DNA of 64,000 nucleotides from Massariosphaeria phaeospora. Lineage: Eukaryota > Ascomycota > Dothideomycetes > Pleosporales. The notes beneath the pieces are model-generated. The model worked only from the letters and a program-made list of their open reading frames with translations, had not been told where the DNA came from and did not search any database. The position numbers and the translations under genes are program-made. The stretch spans positions 310,001 through 374,000 of the forward strand of contig JAADJZ010000025.1 in the NCBI GenBank assembly GCA_011032825.1, written 5' to 3'. Shown piece by piece: positions 9,740-21,328 of this stretch. Within the stretch, counting starts at the first letter, position 1. Each line of letters begins with the position of its first letter.

Positions 9740-11920
9740 ATGGTATCGTCAATTGTTTATCTAGTCTTTGTCCTCGGACTACTCCACGGCTCGGTTGCCC
9801 AGCAGTTTCCTCCGCCCGTCTCCTACGATACCGTCTTACAGTCGCCCATCAACAGTAACGTCACCATCTCATACAAGTCGCCCGAGCCCGGCACTTGCAC
9901 CACGGTCTTTCCGACGCAGAAGCAATACTCTGGCTATGTCCATCTACCCCCATTCACACTCGCACCCTACCAGCAGAATTACTCGATCAACACTTTCTTC
10001 TGGTTCTTCGAAGCCCGCAAAAGCCCCGAGACGGCGCCCCTCACAATCTGGCTCAATGGCGGCCCGGGCAGCAGCAGCATGACTGGCCTCTTTCGCGAGA
10101 TGGGTCCATGCGAGGTTATACAACTGCAGGACGGAACGTACGGTACGGAGCCGATGACATGGGGTTGGGATCGTAGTTCGAATCTGCTCTTTATCGATCA
10201 GCCTACCCAAACAGGCTTCAGCTTCGACGATGCTGTGAACGGGTCTCTCAACCTTATCGATGGTTCACATGGCGATCCACAGACCGTCCCAACCGGGTTG
10301 CCAACATGGGCGGTCCTGAACGGCACCTTTGCCTCTGGCCACAAGTCGAGCACCCAAAATACAAGCATCATTGCGGCGAGCGCATCGTGGCACTTTCTGC
10401 AGAGTTTCTTGGCCGTGTTCCCCCAGTACAACCCGGGTGTGCGTCAAAACAGCACGACGACAGAGCCTACAGGAATCCATCTTTTCACCCAGAGCTATGG
10501 CGGCCAGTACGGGCCTGCATTTGCCCAGCACTTCGAGGACCAGAACGCAAAACGCGCCAGGGGAGACGTTTCCTACAATAACACACTTGAGATAAATCTC
10601 GTGTCGCTTGGTATCATCAATGGTCTGGTGGACTCGCTCATTCAAGTACCATTCTGGCCGCGGTTCGCGTTCAACAACACCCACGGCATCCAGGCGATCG
10701 ACCAGACAGCACAGCTCAACGCGCTGAGCGATTTTAGAGCCTCGGGATTCTGCAAAGACATGATTCTGAATTGTCGAACGATGATGGAGAAATCAGATCC
10801 CAAAGGTGAAGGGGATGAGGGACCGACGAACGCGGCGTGCATGAGGGCCCGGGATGAGTGTGCGAAGATTTTGAGCGCCTCCATTGGCTCGTCCAACAGA
10901 AGCCCTTACGATATCCGTATCGTGGAACCAAACCCGATACCAAGTCATGCCATGTCTGAGTATCTGAACCAAGCCGACGTTCTTGCATCGATTGGCGCCA
11001 AAGTCAATTTCACGGACTCAAGTTCTGAGGTGTATGCCGCTTTCAGAGATAGTAAGCCTGCCTCTTGCTACTTCTCAGACACTTCTACCGTTAATTTGGG
11101 CTAATAAGTCCTGTTTGCTTTCTTCACACTACTCATTGTTACCAAAGCTAACTCGAAGCCAGCTGGCGATGAAGTGCGGGGCACCCAGCTAGCAGCACTG
11201 GCAAGTCTGCTCCAATCTGGCGTACGAGTAGCATTCATCTACGGCGATGCCGACCTGTTATGCAACTGGTTCGGCGGCGAAGCTATCTCCCTTGAGCTCG
11301 CCCGGCTTCACTCAGCTTACAGCACGACGTTTCCAGCTGCTGGATACGCCGATATTGTTGTGAATAACTCTTATGTCGGTGGCCAAGTGCGCCAGTATGG
11401 GAATCTCTCCTTCTCTCGCATCTATGATGCTGGCCATGCGCTACCGGCATACCAACCCGAAACTGCATTTACTGTCTTCACCCGGATCATCGAAGGCAAC
11501 GACATTGGCCTGGGAGAAAATGTCGATCTGTCAAGTTTCGGCACCAAAGGCCCTGCAAATTCCCAATTTGCCAACAAGAAGTTCGAAGGTCAGCCTAAGA
11601 CTACTTGTTGGGTCCGGGCCATCAACGAGACGTGCACCAAGGACGAACGGGCTGATCTGAAAAACGGGATCGTGAAAAATGGAATTTGGTACGCGAACGT
11701 TCAGGACTACAAGCCTCCTGTAAGCTCGGTTCTTGCTGGTAAACCAGGCAGTCTTCCCACCAACCTTCCTACGGCTGTCGATGCTGGCCCGGCAACATCT
11801 GCTACAGTCGCCCTGACGGGCGTATATACAGCGACCGGGACCCCCAAGCCTAAATCAGGCGCATCCCGCATGCAGCCATTCGCAATCTCGGTAGTGAGTC
11901 TGCTAGTTGGCGTATTGTAA
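9740..11920 (+). CDS. Serine carboxypeptidase (peptidase S10), secreted, GPI-anchor-type tail
   Basis: Model: exons 9740-11051 and 11163-11920, giving 689 aa. The intron is GTAAGC...GCTAAC...CAG, 111 bp, and joins FRD to TGDEVRGTQ in frame. An N-terminal signal peptide (VYLVFVLGLLHGSVA) leads into an S10 fold: the oxyanion segment WLNGGPGSSS near residue 106, the catalytic Ser in TQSYGGQYG near 251, Asp in YGDADLLCNW near 465 and His in DAGHALPAY near 528. It would trim C-terminal residues from peptides outside the cell or in the secretory path. Many NxS/T sites suggest glycosylation. The C-terminus is a Ser/Thr/Pro stretch followed by a 15-residue hydrophobic end (FAISVVSLLVGVL), which fits GPI anchoring at membrane or wall. 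It ends 140 bp before the convergent GT25 gene. Confidence 0.92.
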
Positions 11921-12060
11921 TGCAGCAAAATTAAATACGCATATTCCACTATCGTCTTCCTCCGTCAGACGAGAACCGCGTTCCGGTACATTTCCATTTT
12001 GATGGGCCAAGACCAGTGAAGTTGGCCCAACCTAACGAACCCCCGCACAATGCCTTTGGC

Positions 12061-13404
12061 TCAGTCTTCTTCATCCCCCCACCGCTCAACAGCCGCCTCC
12101 CCTCTGACCAGCCTCTCCAAATTCTCCCTCACACTCGCTCGCACGTACCGCGTCCCGATCTCCCGGCCTCCAGCTCCCACGCCGGTGATATCGCTCCCGC
12201 CCTTTTCAGCGAAGAAGTGGCTGAAGATCGGCGGGTTGACGGTTAGACACACGGGCTGCGTACTATCCTCCTCGTCCCCATCTTTCCCCTCACTTCCGCG
12301 CTTCTTACCCACCCCATCGCACCACTCCCCCACCGCGAAATCATACCCCTTTGAAAACTCGCGCACCCCAAACTCGTACAGCAGTTTCCGCGCCCCGCGC
12401 TGCGTTACCGCGTACGCGAGTGTGCAGAGCGTCGGGTGCGATGTGCGGTGGTAGAGGCGTGTTTGTGGCGGGTAGAGCGTGGAGAGCGGGGAGAGGGGGG
12501 CGTTTGGCGAGGCGCGCAGGTGCTGGGGAGAGGGGACGGTGGGGTCGGGAGTTTGGGCGAGGACGGGTGAGTTGACGGGGATGCCGGCGCCGCAGTGCCC
12601 GAGCCAGAGGATGTCCCAGTCTAGGCCGTAGGGGGCGTGGGATGGGATGTTAGAAGAGATGTGTGGAGGGAGAGGCAGCGTGGCTTGTTGAAGGCGAGCG
12701 GAGTCTGCCGATGATGAAGAAGAAGCGTCGTCATCCCGATGCCTTCCCTCCTCCCGTACCAACCCCCTCAGCATCCTCGCTGCCCCGCTAAACCCCTCCA
12801 ACTGGCTCCTCACTCTAACGTCCCAATCCGCATCGTCCTCCAGAATCAGCGCCGTCGTCAGATTGCGCTCGACGACGCGGCGCACGGCGTCCAGGTGCGC
12901 GCGCCAGCTGCCCCGGTTGCCGACGGGCAGCGCGCGGTGGTTGCCCGGCGGGAACGCCGACTCGTGGATGCTGGAGCCGTTGATGCCGGCGATGAGGGTG
13001 GTGTGCAGGTTGCTGGTGGAGGCGGCGAGGGTGAGCGAGGAGAGGCGGTCTGGGCGCGTGGGAAGGGAGAGGATTAGGAGGGATTGGAACTAGAGGGGAG
13101 GAGTTAGGATGGATTGGGGGGTGGGGCGATGGTAGAACGGAGGAGGGAGGAAGGAGGATAGAGGATAGGCGCAATTGGGGAAAATGGGATAGAGATTAGA
13201 GTGGGGAGGGTAGGTAAGTATCTAGGTAGGAAACAATATTGCACGTACGCCTAACGTCGCATTCGCAATGCTATTGGGTAGTTTTTCTTTGAATGTGCCC
13301 CTGGGAAACGAGTAACCGTGCTGCATGGAGACGAGCAAGACTGTTGCGATTAGACATGCTGCGACGAGGAGACGGGTGGGGCGCGCAGACGAGGAAGAAG
13401 GCAT
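12061..13404 (-). CDS. Glycosyltransferase family 25-like type II membrane protein
   Basis: Model on the minus strand: exons 13249-13404 and 12061-13089, giving 394 aa. The intron has a GTACGT donor and a CTAG acceptor, phase 0. The first exon gives a short cytoplasmic tail and a signal anchor (LLVAACLIATVLLVSM), so the enzyme should sit in the Golgi or ER with its catalytic part in the lumen. The junction produces NATLGFQSLLILSLPTRPDR, the typical GT25 start. The acidic LEDDADWD motif near residue 137 is the expected nucleotide-sugar/metal site, and YAVTQRGARKLLYEF near 250 matches the conserved acceptor-side helix of the family. A Ser/Asp-rich loop interrupts the middle. GT25 enzymes transfer galactose or similar sugars; the fungal acceptor is not known. 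Confidence 0.85.
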
Positions 13405-14199
13405 GGCGGTGGTGGTGGTAAGGTGAGGTGGGATGATGTCAAATTCGATGTACGGGTGGGTATACAGGAGAGAATGTTAAATTGATAGACGAGGTCGGTT
13501 TGTGATAGATAGCATAGCGGCATGTTCAACCGATCTAGACTACTAGATGTCGGGAACCAAGTAAGCAAGATACTGCTACACTGCCAAACACAACACCTGG
13601 CGCCCTGCCGATCACCATCGCCCTGTATGTAGTCCTGCTGACGGCACACAGGCTAAAATGGAATTACTGCCGAGCTTCTCTAGATTACCGGTGCAGGGTG
13701 CATGGCAAACGAGCAGGGGTAGGGGGGCACTATACGTGAAACTGGAAACACAGTTTTGCAGATCGCGAAGGAATAAGAGAGTGGGTATGTAGGGATAAAT
13801 GGGAAATCGATATCGCGTGCGGATGACCCGTTCTATCGTGTAGGTACTGACTTCGGTTTCCGGTTGAGGCGCCCTCTGTGTACATATACATACATACGCA
13901 TATATATCCGTCTCCTCCCCAGCATACCTCTGCTTATCAGGATGTGAGTTCTATTCGATGCAGATGGTACAATACCTAGTATACTGGATACAACAGGGCG
14001 TTTGAAAAATGAAAGGGATACTATTAACCTAGTGCTGGAATGGTGGAGGGTGGCAGAAGGATGTTAGCAGGAAGAAGCATGCACGGATTGCTGGAAGCCA
14101 GTCCCAATGAACGAATTGGACAGTTGTAATGAATAAACAGTGAGATTTCTGGCGTCGTCGGCATGCATAAACTCGCCGCCCACCCACCCACCTACCTAC
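13405..14199. other. Intergenic region, 0.8 kb
   Basis: This lies upstream of the GT25 gene and downstream of the 2EXR gene. It contains dispersed repeat copy 2 and a TACATATA-rich patch near 13880-13910. No gene is seen. Confidence 0.5.
13967..14050 (+). repeat. Degenerate dispersed repeat, copy 2
   Basis: ACAATACCTAGTATACTGGA, then TACAACAGGGC and TACTATTAACCTAGTGCTGG, aligns with 9303-9375. It is truncated relative to copy 1. Confidence 0.5.
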
Positions 14200-15304
14200 C
14201 TAGAATCCATGCCCCAGCGCGCGAATAGCAAGCTGCATGCGCCTCCCCCACCCGCCATACACCCAGCCCACCGCGTCCGCCATGTCGTTGTGGTACGGAG
14301 TGAAACCTGTTCAATCCAGTTAGTTCAATTTCCTTCGTTAGCACACACACACCAAACCGAACCTATTAACGAGAAAGGATATGTAGGTGAGGAGACTGCT
14401 ACTGACCTTCTCGCGAGAACCCGCCTTCCTGGTCCTTGAGCTCCGCCCACGACTTCCCCTCCGTGAAGCCCGTCTGCACAAACGTGGCTTGCTTGCCCCT
14501 GCGCGCGACGATGGTGACGGCGCCTTTGAGATCTTGCTCGGGGCCTGCGATGCGCCAGTTCTCGATGACTTCGTTGCCGGGTTTTGCAGACCACGGCTGA
14601 GGTTGGGGCTTGCTGCTCGCACTCGCACTCGCACTCGCATCCGCGTCGCTGACACTGCTGCTGCTGCTGCGCTCCGGCGTGATGAACATCTGCACTTCGG
14701 CGCCCGACTTCAACCCATCCCGCTCTTTCAGCAGTGCATCCCAGCCCTGCGGCTGCGCACTGCGTTTGCGCCTATGGTCGTACCCCGAGGCGAGGAAATC
14801 CGTGCACGGCGTGACATACACGAGTTCCCGCCACGCATCGCACCGCAGCAGCGTTTCGAAGTCGAGATACGTAACGACGTCGCGCCAGCCATCGCCGAGG
14901 CCGAACCCATGGAAGCAGTCCTCGACTTCCAGCCGCGCGAGATGCAGGCCGGGCAGCAGCGAGAGCGCGCTGCTGAAATAGTACGTCGTGTAGTAGTCTG
15001 GGCGGTTGTCCTTGTACAGCGGGAAGGGGAAGGCGGTTACGCGGATGTGACGTATGCGCGTGACGACGGCTTGGTCGACACTGAGGAGCGTCGAGAGCAT
15101 GGTTTCGGTGCCTTGGAATTGGAGGCTGAGGTTCAGGGGGAGATGGCGCCATGCTTCATGGTGGATCTGGCGGCACGTCTGGAGGATGGAGGCGCGGTTC
15201 GAGGAGGTGCTGCCGAAGCCGTGGCGGACGGTGTAGGTGCTGAAGAGCTCCGCGTAGATGAGCTCTCTGAGCTCGACTGGGATGGAAAGAAGAGTTGGTG
15301 CCAT
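14200..15304 (-). CDS. 2EXR/F-box-like domain protein, intact
   Basis: Model on the minus strand: exons 14407-15304 and 14200-14306, giving 334 aa. The last intron (GTCAGT donor, GAACTAACTGG branch, ACAG acceptor, 100 bp) joins GGFSREG to FTPYHNDMADAVGWVYGG and reaches a stop at 14200. Without it the frame ends early. The N-terminus MAPTLLSIPVELRELIYAEL is the hallmark of the 2EXR group, followed by the usual LQTCRQIHHEAW segment. The role is unknown; the N-terminus resembles F-boxes, so recruitment to an SCF complex is possible but unproven. A Ser/Ala/Asp run near residue 230 is low complexity. The two other genes of this broad type in the window are broken. Confidence 0.8.
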
Positions 15305-15919
15305 GATTTCGTGGATAACGATATTTAAAAGGATCCGAAGAATAGATGGATCCAGATAACGAAGCTTCTTGAAAGCTCTTGCTTTGACTATTGAAAGAAC
15401 ATGTAAAGTGGACCGTTGATGTCGTTATGTGGTACAATGCCCCACTTTATCTCTTTGGGAGTAGGGAAACACTTCTTGAAAGGAACAAGACACCAAAAAC
15501 AGACGACAGATGCAAAGCAAAGAAGAAAGAACACGGCGGCAGACCGGACAGGTTTTAAAGAATAAGGTGTGACAATACTACCTCGGGTTGCATGACGTTC
15601 TGTGCCGTAGCCCTGCTCTCAACCGCGAAGGTCCCTCGACGCTTACTCGACGAGGCGTTAGCGCAGATCAGATGGTCACACCGCTCGGTTGGGCCATGCG
15701 CGCAGAGATAAAGACGTGGGAGATCTGGATGCCATCAGCCGCTAGCACGCTTCAGCCATGTGGGTGGCCAACATGCATGGCATGGCTGGTCTCGACCTCG
15801 AAGAATCATGCGCCTGTATTGGAAATGCCAAAGTCTAATTCGCTATGGACGAAGCAGTTCGGGGTATCGATGCGAGTTGAAAGCCAGCCCAGCCTTAATG
15901 AGTCTAATCGCTCCACTGT
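15305..15919. other. Intergenic region, 0.6 kb
   Basis: This holds the promoter of the minus-strand 2EXR gene and the 3' flank of the cis-prenyltransferase gene. The plus-strand frame reaching into the neighbouring gene is a shadow. Nothing else is seen. Confidence 0.5.
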
Positions 15920-17115
15920 TCAATCTGTCTTGATCCGACGACTGCCCCGTTCTTGCTCGGACAGCTTCTTTCTCTGCCACTGCCATTCTACCAGAACGGG
16001 GAGGAAATGCCACAGGTCAAAATCGGGCCAGAGGCAGTCGAGAAAGACCACCGACGTCTTCTGATGGCACTGCCAAAGCATGAAGTCGCTCAGCCGTTGC
16101 ACGCCAGAAGTCCGAACCAGTAGGTCCAACGGCGGAGCGCCAGCAGTCAGCATGTTGTCGCTTAACGTTCTCTCTGTCATCTGCTCTAGGTCCAAGTAGT
16201 ACGGGACCGGATTAGGAATATCGTCCTTGTCAAAGTCTGTACCCGCGGTTGTCTCCACGGCTGTCGCGGTTGTAGAGTGTCCTTCGCTCGCGGTAGACTT
16301 CCCTACTTTGAACGATGAGCCCGGAGATGTCGACCGCGAACTGGGCTCCGACTCCTCGTCTATTACTTCGAGCATCTGCCTGCGGATGCTTTGTGTTATG
16401 TGCGACGCCGAGAAGGTGCGTTTGGGGTGTGTGGGATTAGTCAGTGGAGTACTATACGACTCTACTGTCTTCTTGATTGCAGTCGTTATCTCCTCGCGAG
16501 AGGTATAGGGAAAACAGACATTCAAGATAGCCCTGAGTGCGGGTTAGCTGGATGTAATTGGAGACCGCGCTGTCGACATACTTGTCGTTGTGGGCCGTTA
16601 GGGCCTCAGCCCTTTCGATTGATTTGATCACTTCAGGATCCACAAGCTCGCGCTGACCTAGAATCCGGATGGAAGCACCATAGCGCTCGAGGAGCTGGCC
16701 GTGCTGGGCTAACTGTTCCAATTTGGTCTTCGCCATCTCCATCAGAGAATCGACTTCGTATTTCGACCGCTTGAAGTTCTCGATACTGAACGCGTAGATG
16801 GTAACGACCTCGACTCCGGTCTTGTAGCAGACTTCGAGGATCTAGCTTTTGTTAACCCAAAAGATACGACGTGATAGCGAGTTGTTGGCTTACCCGAGCC
16901 AGGGCCTCAAAGCCCAGATTGTGCCCTTCCACTGTCTCGATGTGGTGGGTTCGAGCAAAGCGCCTGTTTCCGTCCATCACGAATGCGACATGTCGAGGGA
17001 TTGGGCCCTGCCGCAGAGCGCCAATGAGCAGTTCGCGGAGTTGCCGAAACATCCAGGCCACTGGCGGCGAAGAGGCGAACCATGTGGCTAATGTTGTCTT
17101 GTGGAGCGATTCCAT
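15920..17115 (-). CDS. RER2: Cis-prenyltransferase, dehydrodolichyl diphosphate synthase catalytic subunit
   Basis: Model on the minus strand: exons 16894-17115, 16582-16841 and 15920-16532, giving 364 aa. Introns of 52 bp (GTAAGC...CTAG) and 49 bp (GTATGT...AGCTAACCC...CAG) keep the frame. The protein has the family motifs in order: HVAFVMDGNRRFA (catalytic Asp, residues 43-55), EGHNLGFEAL, YAFSIENFKRS, LNVCFPYTSREEI and LLVRTSGVQRLSDFMLWQ. It condenses isopentenyl diphosphate units onto farnesyl diphosphate to make the long-chain dehydrodolichyl diphosphate used for N-glycosylation, O-mannosylation and GPI anchors, normally at the ER with a Nus1 partner. Between the YTSREE and RTSG blocks sits a Ser/Thr/Glu-rich insertion of about 60 residues. 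It could equally be the SRT1-type paralogue. Confidence 0.93.
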
Positions 17116-17554
17116 GGTACGATATTATCGAAGTAGGGAGCTAATACGGGGTGGAATGGCAGAAAGGAGGAGATGGCTGTACAACGTCACAGCAAAGCGT
17201 TCGGAGGTGCGGCGGTGCGGTTGCGAGCCAGATTTAAGCGGTTGGCTATAAGGATTCGTGTCAATGGCAAACTTTCTACGCAGACCACGGCGATGCTGAG
17301 GCGGAGTGGGCGTGACGCGCCTCGCCAAGAACTTGATGCCCTCGGAAGATCTTACTCGGTCGGAACAACGGCACCAGTGCACGTGCCGTCGGAACATCAG
17401 CCAAGTTCCTCCGACGGCAAATCCTGGCTGCTGGTCTTCTCCCTCATCACTCATCACGCCTCTCTCCACTCTCACCGAGAGGCGCTGGCTGTCGACATCA
17501 TCTTAGGGCTTGCTCCCCTATCCACGTCCTGCAACAACAACAACATCTCTCACC
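17116..17554. promoter_or_regulatory. Shared divergent promoter region, 439 bp
   Basis: The region separates the start codons of the cis-prenyltransferase and the CPF-motif orphan gene. I see no clear TATA box or other known site. Confidence 0.4.
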
Positions 17555-19218
17555 ATGTCCAATAATCCGCAGCCGCCCGTCCATGAGTTGGCGGACCAAC
17601 TCGCACAAGGCTTCGATGCTCTATATTGGGAGTACCAGCTGCTATTCAACCAGCACAGACGGTTGGAGACCAAGTTGACCTACACAAAGCAGCAGGTATG
17701 TCGATGTCTTTCAGCTTACCTGGCTTCCTCCTGTGATGAATATCTTAGCTCTAGACCTGCAGCTGCATAGCAGCCTTGACAGACAATCTCACAATAAAAT
17801 CTGATCCTCTCGAAGTCCTTGCGTTATCTCGAAGACTATTTGACTCTCTTAAACTAACCAAGTAGTAGGTCCTCGATTCTCTCAAGCGCTTCACCCCTCA
17901 TACTCTCTCGCAAGATCACCTCGTCTTTCTACAAACCCTCGAGCAAGTCGGATCCCAACCTGCCCAGACACAGCTCGACTGGGCTGGGCAACTAGAAAAT
18001 GTGGACGACGAAGACCGAAGGAGTCGAGCCTCGCTCATCCGGCAAGCAGAGTCTGCTACTGCAAGTCTCCGTGCACCCACCGCGGAGAACGCGGTCAAAA
18101 TCTGGAGCGGCCCGTCGGCGGACAAGCAAAGATCGCCGCTACGCATAATCTCCAAGCCTGCGGTGTCTCCTATAGAGAAGGACTTCACAACGACTGGCAC
18201 ACCAAGTAGGCTCGGGTGTCCTTTTGCTTCGAAAAGTGGAAAGAGCCCGTTGGCGACTCCACGAAGCTCGAACTCTCGTATGAGCTTCATGGCACGGAGA
18301 TCTCGTAGGCAGTCTTTCAATGATCCCATCCGTGCCGAGATATGCGGGAATTATGCGGGTTCAGGCTCAGCATCCATTGAAGGGTCCGCAGCCGTTTGCC
18401 CCATCCGGTTCCTCGACCAGCATGCTCCGGAAGACGTTGCAAAGTACTTTGAAAAGCACAAACATGAGCTGCCCAGGAGTCACGAAGTGTGTGTCTCACG
18501 ATTCCAGAGCAATGCCGAAAGCATCGAGCAGCTTGATCGCAAGTACGGCAACCTCGTCAGCATGATCCAAGGACTCGGCGAAAAGCACCAAGTGTGGTTA
18601 CCAGAAGAGCCTGATGAAGTCATAGAAGAAGAAGCTAAACCCGGTTCTCATACAGAGGCAAAAGTTCAGAAGTGGGCGACAGCCGTTTCGGCCAGCCTGC
18701 AGCATAATAGTTCACCAGTCGAAGAACTGGGTGCAGACCACGCACTGGAAGAGGGAAGGACTGCTCATTACGATGGGCCGATGAAAGAGATCCGGGTCGG
18801 CGAATCCGCCAACCACCCTTGGGGAATCACAATACCCCCAAAGTACACCAACGGTGACAGCTCATCTTCGGTCGGATCTGCTCCCACTGCTTCGCCTCGA
18901 TCGCCGATCAAAACAGGCAGTCCTATCGGCGAAACACCACAGAAGCCCACCAAGTGTCCGTTTGACCACCAGGCTATGGGGAAGACCCCCAAGACGGAAG
19001 CCCCACCTCACGTCGCCGAACCAGCGACGAAAGCCAAAGACAACACTGACCAAGAAGCCCCACCAACAGATCGAGCTCAACAAACCAGTCCAACTCAAGG
19101 CCATCTTCCAACAGTGGTGCCCCAGATGGTCTTCAATGGTCCAGTATTCCTGGGCTACCCGCCAGACCAGTTAATCAGTTTGTTACAGAATAGTAATCTT
19201 GGTGCCGCGATGCGATGA
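17555..19218 (+). CDS. Conserved filamentous-fungal protein with CPF-type cysteine motifs, function unknown
   Basis: Model: exons 17555-17695 and 17869-19218, giving 496 aa. The start CACCATGTC gives MSNNPQPPVHELADQLAQGF. The intron has a GTATGT donor, an AAACTAACCAAG branch and a TAG acceptor at 17868. The junction extends a coiled-coil-like segment (RRLETKLTYTKQQ to VLDSLKRFTPHTLSQDHLVF). Two short motifs (GCPFASKSGK and KCPFDHQAMGK) flank a conserved central block starting CPIRFLDQHAPEDVAKYFEK and containing YGNLVSMIQGLG. The paired Cys-Pro-(Phe/Ile) motifs could bind a metal, but I cannot name the family. The C-terminal third is Pro/Ser/Thr-rich, ending in a hydrophobic helix (GYPPDQLISLLQNSNLG). 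Confidence 0.82.
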
Positions 19219-19532
19219 GGATTTGGCCAAGTGCTGGTCGTAATCCTCTCAAAGAGGGTTATGTTTAGGTCAAATTATTGTAATTACCAGGTAGGAGTCT
19301 TACGACCACTTGATTTGTTTTCGTTTCTATTCATATCGCTTTAGTGCATCAAGGCCTTCTCTCGTGAGCATGGCATTCGCCTGACCCATGTCACTGCCAC
19401 TGGCACTAACTGTGCAGCTATTATTTCCGGGTTCTTCCTTGTCTGACGGTCCTCCATTGTGTCAGGTAATCCAAAACACCCTTCATAAGATGAATCGACG
19501 GGCAATGAGCTTTAGTAAGCACGCTACGGCTA
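19219..19532. other. Convergent 3' intergenic region, 314 bp
   Basis: This lies between the ends of the CPF-motif gene and psf3. Nothing is recognised. Confidence 0.5.
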
Positions 19533-20338
19533 CTACTTCTTAAGGTCTGCCATCCACGCCCGAACAGATTTAGCAGACTCATGTGCAGCTCGAAACACTA
19601 AACTCGTCTCAAATCAGTCTTTCTGTGGCCTGGTGAAATCCTGGTACGGGAACGTCAATACTCACGCTGTCGCTCGTTCTCCTCAAGACCACGCATGAAG
19701 TCGGCACCTTCGCCCAATGCGCCCCGAGGATTATGGGCCTGGTCCGCAATGACAGCTGCCCTGGCTTTGAACGTCTATGCCATGGTTAGTGATCTCCGAC
19801 ACAACGGCTAGGTTGCACACGCACTTCGCTCAGGATCTCAATCATTTCCTCTTCTTCGAAAAGCTCTAGTATTCGCGCCCCGAGGTTGTAGAAATGTGGC
19901 GCAAGCGCTCGAAGGTCGACAGTGCGCGGATCAGCTTTGAGAGCATTGAGAACTCGTGGGGCGAGTGCTGCTGGAGGATCGAGGGTGACCAGTGACGAAG
20001 TATTTAGACTCTGGCTGTTGAAGAATATGAATACCAGACTCGTTTCAACCAAGACACTCGTACCTAAGCGCAAGCATCTCCCCGAGCCACAGCGGGAGCT
20101 CGACTTTTGACCCCTGCTTCATCTATACACACGGTCACCACGATAATCGTGAGCTCCGGGAAGTGGCATCTTACATCGCCACCCATGTTGCCTTCGATGT
20201 AGCCCAGCCCCGGCACCGTCAGCTCAAACGTACACGGGACTTTCTGCGCGTTGATAAGCATGAGAGGCAAACGTTCAGGGGCGGAATGGTCGTCACCTGC
20301 GCGTCGGTGAGAATCGCGTCCACATCGTAATAGGACAT
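19533..20338 (-). CDS. PSF3: GINS complex subunit Psf3
   Basis: Model on the minus strand with six exons: 20297-20338, 20175-20243, 20064-20113, 19825-20014, 19666-19774 and 19533-19597. The total is 174 aa, with five introns of 49-68 bp whose phases all match. The product begins MSYYDVDAILTDAQKVPCTF, the Psf3 signature, followed by FELTVPGLGYIEGN, KVELPLWLGEML, LRALAPHFYNLGARILEL and ADFMRGLEENERQLFRAAHE. Psf3 is one of four GINS subunits; GINS joins Cdc45 and Mcm2-7 to form the replicative CMG helicase in the nucleus. The length is near the family norm. Only the 14-codon first exon carries the start, so this gene is easily missed by single-exon prediction. Confidence 0.95.
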
Positions 20339-21328
20339 GGCGAGTCGTTGGATTCCGGCGATGTGCTGAGCAAGACTGCAAGCGTGGAGTGTTTGACAAG
20401 GATGCTCTCCTCGTTGTGGTGCAGGACCAGAGGAAAAGTGCGCAAAATGCTGGTATTTGAGAGATTCGTCGTGCCACCAGCCTGCAGACGCAGAACCCAG
20501 TTATGCAGCCGGACTAGAAAAGCGCGGGAGGGAAGTGAAGAGAGCGGGACCCGCGCGTATCAGCAGAAAAGCGAAGGCAATAGAAGGGAATGGGTGCTGC
20601 GGTGCTCGTTGTGGTTACTAGCAGGTGGTGGTGTGCCTCCACACAATTGCGCGTCCAGTGAATGCCTGCTGGCGCTGTGGTCTTAAAGAGCAGGCGTGCC
20701 GCAGCTTTGCACCGGTACGACTGTATCCGGCCTGCTACCCTCCAGCAGACTTCACAGTGAGTTGGATCGAGATTTCCTTTCCTTTCGCGACGTGCTACTG
20801 TTCTTTGTCGTTGTCGTTGTCGCTGTCCCCTCCGTTGAGGCTCGCGACCGGCGGCTTCCTGATTGGCCAGTCGGCTCCAAGCGTAAGTAGCTGTGGATGC
20901 GATCCGTTGTCTGGTCAAAGCTCCTCCTGCGGCATCATCACTCTGGTGGAGCAGCAGCAGCGCAGCACAACGTCGGCCACGGATACCTACATGAACTGAT
21001 CACTGGACCGTTCCTCGACCCCACCGCCCTGCCATCGCCAGCCCGCCGCCGCGCTCGCCAGTCCACCGCCGCCGTCGCAGTACAGTACGTGGCGCGCCCA
21101 GCCTCATACAAAGCTTCAGTAGCCTCTCTGGGTGTCTGTGAAGCTCGCACTTCGGCCCCAGCTTGCAAAGCACAGCGCTACGAATGCTAACGTCTTGCCC
21201 GCGCAGAAAGGCCCGTTACAGCGCGTGATCGCACACTACCACCTATAACTTGATGCCCGCCCGTCTCGAGAGCCCGCCCCACGCTTCGTAGACAGACTCG
21301 CCCCGCCGCCCAGTCGACCACCGCGGCC
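20339..21328. promoter_or_regulatory. Divergent promoter region between psf3 and blm10, about 1 kb
   Basis: The only intergenic DNA upstream of both genes. It holds a TTGTCG-type short repeat near 20808-20825. No known operator is recognised, and no independent gene is seen. Confidence 0.45.
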
